A DNA stretch of 6,781 nucleotides from Rhodospirillaceae bacterium. Its GTDB lineage: Bacteria > Pseudomonadota > Alphaproteobacteria > Micavibrionales > UBA2020. A model generated the notes under the pieces. The model made no database searches. It was not told the origin of the DNA and saw only the letters and a program-made list of their open reading frames with translations. Location: contig DQGU01000024.1 of assembly GCA_003524565.1 (NCBI GenBank), positions 7,904 through 14,684 on the forward strand, given 5' to 3'. Every line of letters begins with the position of its first letter. The stretch's first letter is position 1. Shown piece by piece: positions 5,369 to 6,781 of the stretch. Both the position numbers and the translations under genes were made by a program.

Positions 5369-6781
5369 TTAACCGCCGCAGGCCGCTTGGTCTGCCAGAA
5401 TGCTGCTAGCATCTTCGCCGAGGTCAAGGTTGACCGCGCCGCCGCTGCCGATGTTGTTCCAGCAAGCACCTTTGGCGATGGGGCTTTGGGTGCCCTCACC
5501 TGCCGCCGGTTCCATGTTTGCCAGCGCCTCTGCCGTATCGCCGCCGGCTGCCGGTGCGATATTGGCGAGGTCCTGCACGTTGAAGAACGGACGCGGCGTA
5601 ATGTCGCGGCCAATGCCCGTGCGCGGCAGACCCGTCACCAGTACCGCGGCGCGGCCGCTGCGGTAGCTGTTGGCCGGATAGCGGCGCAGGATTTGGTTAT
5701 CATCAAACAGCGCATAGCCGGCGAAGATTTGGCCGAGCGTGTTATCGTCATCGTGGTCGTTGATTTTCGATTCAATCGCCAACAACTGCGCCGCGCTCAT
5801 CAATCCGCCCGAAACGCCGTCATAGGTCGCCAGCGTGCCGTCGATAATGGTGGGCGTGCCCGGCTCGAAGAACGCGCCGTTACGCAGGTCGATGTAGTAA
5901 TCGGTCTGGCCCTCAAATACCGTCGTGCCGATGGTATCGCCGACAAGACGCAGGCCGGTGTAGCCAGCGGACGGATAGTACCCCCCGTCGAAAATCATCG
6001 CCGTGCTGCCGCCCTTGAACAGGTTGGACTGATGCGAAAGGTCAATCGCGCCGCTCTTCGCATAAAGGCCAGTGGTATTGTTCAGGAAGCTGTTGCCGCG
6101 GATATCCAGATAGCCGTTATTCAGCGCCGTTGCGTCAAGGCCGACGGCGTTATTGGCCACCGTATTCGCTGCAATCAGCACCAGCGTGCTGCCCGAAGCC
6201 GTATCCGTCACGCCACCGCCGTTTTCGTTGGTGCCGATGCGGATACCCGCGTTGCCCGCGCCCATGCCGTCGATGTCGTTGAACACGACAGCCACCAGCG
6301 CGGAATTGGCAATTTCGATACCGTCATCGCCAAAGCTGCGGATGCTGTTGCCCGCCAGCGCCGTCATCAGGCTGTAATCCACGCGGATACCGTCGTTGGC
6401 GACGTCCTGAATGTCGTTGCCGACAGCCGCCACGCCCGCCGTGTAGAACAGGCGCATACCGTCATAGAATTTGCTGATGTCGTTGCCCGCGATGAAGGCG
6501 AAGGCGCTGTTCGTGACCGAAATCCCCGCGCCGCCGCCGTTTTCGATGTCGTTGCCGACAATCGCCGAGAACGCCGTCAGGTCGAGGCTGATACCATCTT
6601 GCGCGATGTTGCGCACCGCGTTGCCGATGATGCCCGTAAACAGGCTTTCTTCAACCGCGATACCGTTGCCAAGCGCGCCATTAACCGCGTTGCCTGCAAT
6701 CAATGTACCAATGCCGCGGCTGACTTCGATACCGTTATCACCCGATGCAATCACGCCATTACCCGCAACAACCGTGCCGAT
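5369..6781 (-). CDS. Parallel beta-helix exoprotein, C-terminal part (probable TpsA partner), 5' end off window
   Basis: The frame is open from the right edge to the TAA at 5371-5369, giving 470 visible residues. The in-frame GTG near 6754 is inside the repeat array and is not a start. The visible N-terminal half consists of 23-residue units with the consensus hhGNxhxxxxxDGIxh (h = hydrophobic), the pattern of PbH1/NosD-like right-handed parallel beta-helices, in which Asn, Gly and Asp occupy turns. After about residue 170 the helix becomes irregular (VTDTASGS, AANTVANNAVGLD, LDIRGNSFLNNTTGL). A non-repetitive tail follows, with KINDHDDDNTLGQIFAG and two copies of LAN(I/M)xPAAG. The only visible cysteines lie 31 and 3 residues from the end (GACWNN and AACGG). 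There is no C-terminal barrel, so it is not a classical autotransporter. With a TpsB gene directly downstream it is most likely the secreted substrate. The N-terminal secretion domain that would prove this is outside the window. Confidence 0.85.
   Translation of the reverse strand: MGTVVAGNGVIASGDNGIEVSRGIGTLIAGNAVNGALGNGIAVEESLFTGIIGNAVRNIAQDGISLDLTAFSAIVGNDIENGGGAGISVTNSAFAFIAGNDISKFYDGMRLFYTAGVAAVGNDIQDVANDGIRVDYSLMTALAGNSIRSFGDDGIEIANSALVAVVFNDIDGMGAGNAGIRIGTNENGGGVTDTASGSTLVLIAANTVANNAVGLDATALNNGYLDIRGNSFLNNTTGLYAKSGAIDLSHQSNLFKGGSTAMIFDGGYYPSAGYTGLRLVGDTIGTTVFEGQTDYYIDLRNGAFFEPGTPTIIDGTLATYDGVSGGLMSAAQLLAIESKINDHDDDNTLGQIFAGYALFDDNQILRRYPANSYRSGRAAVLVTGLPRTGIGRDITPRPFFNVQDLANIAPAAGGDTAEALANMEPAAGEGTQSPIAKGACWNNIGSGGAVNLDLGEDASSILADQAACGG
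6284..6781 (-). repeat. 69-base coding repeats (23-residue beta-helix units)
   Basis: The glycine of the Gly-Asn pair in successive units is encoded at 6763, 6694, 6625, 6556, 6487, 6421 and 6352. Spacing is exactly 69 bases except one unit of 66. An eighth, degenerate unit starts at 6283, where Phe replaces Gly. The DNA copies are diverged, but the GGCAAC/GGTAAT and GA(T/C)GG(T/C)AT(C/T) words recur. The array continues past the right edge. Confidence 0.85.

Noticed and set aside
6752..6754. GTG as the start of the beta-helix gene
   Set aside because: The frame continues in the same repeat pattern (IGTVVAGNG) to the window edge, so the true start is outside.
6284..6781. CRISPR-like array from the 69-base periodicity
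   Set aside because: The repeats are diverged, in-frame and encode a beta-helix consensus; there are no identical repeats with unique spacers.

Overview
The window looks like alphaproteobacterial chromosome carrying the end of an integrated element. The backbone is GC-rich, and the outer-membrane transporter and the small accessory proteins resemble alphaproteobacterial families. I cannot name a genus. Three blocks are visible.

Block 1 (1 to about 2682) is one end of a tRNA-targeting integrative element. Three small minus-strand genes (705 down past the left edge) overlap by ATGA and resemble small accessory proteins of alphaproteobacterial plasmids and integrative elements. A 520-base non-coding stretch with several hairpins follows. 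Next comes a tyrosine recombinase gene on the minus strand (start 2536, stop 1241). Its upstream region holds two pairs of 11-base direct repeats, then a 19-base sequence at 2664-2682 that matches the 3' end of a tRNA-Gly gene (T-arm strand, acceptor strand, discriminator T, CCA) with no tRNA body before it. This is best read as the attachment-site copy left at the far end of an element inserted into tRNA-Gly. The element would lie to the left and the intact tRNA beyond the left edge.

Block 2 (about 2683-3505) is an AT-rich patch with one plus-strand gene of unknown function (2744-3421). It ends at a strong bidirectional terminator. A good extended -10 promoter lies on the element side of the junction and reads toward this gene.

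Block 3 (3522-6781) is a two-partner secretion locus on the minus strand. A large parallel beta-helix protein (C-terminal 470 residues visible, 23-residue repeats) is the probable secreted TpsA partner. Downstream lies a complete 566-residue TpsB/FhaC-type transporter. A near-perfect hairpin terminator separates the two genes, so the transporter probably has its own promoter or depends on read-through. The beta-helix protein has only two visible cysteines, both in its last 31 residues. The transporter has serine where its family normally has the loop-6 arginine.
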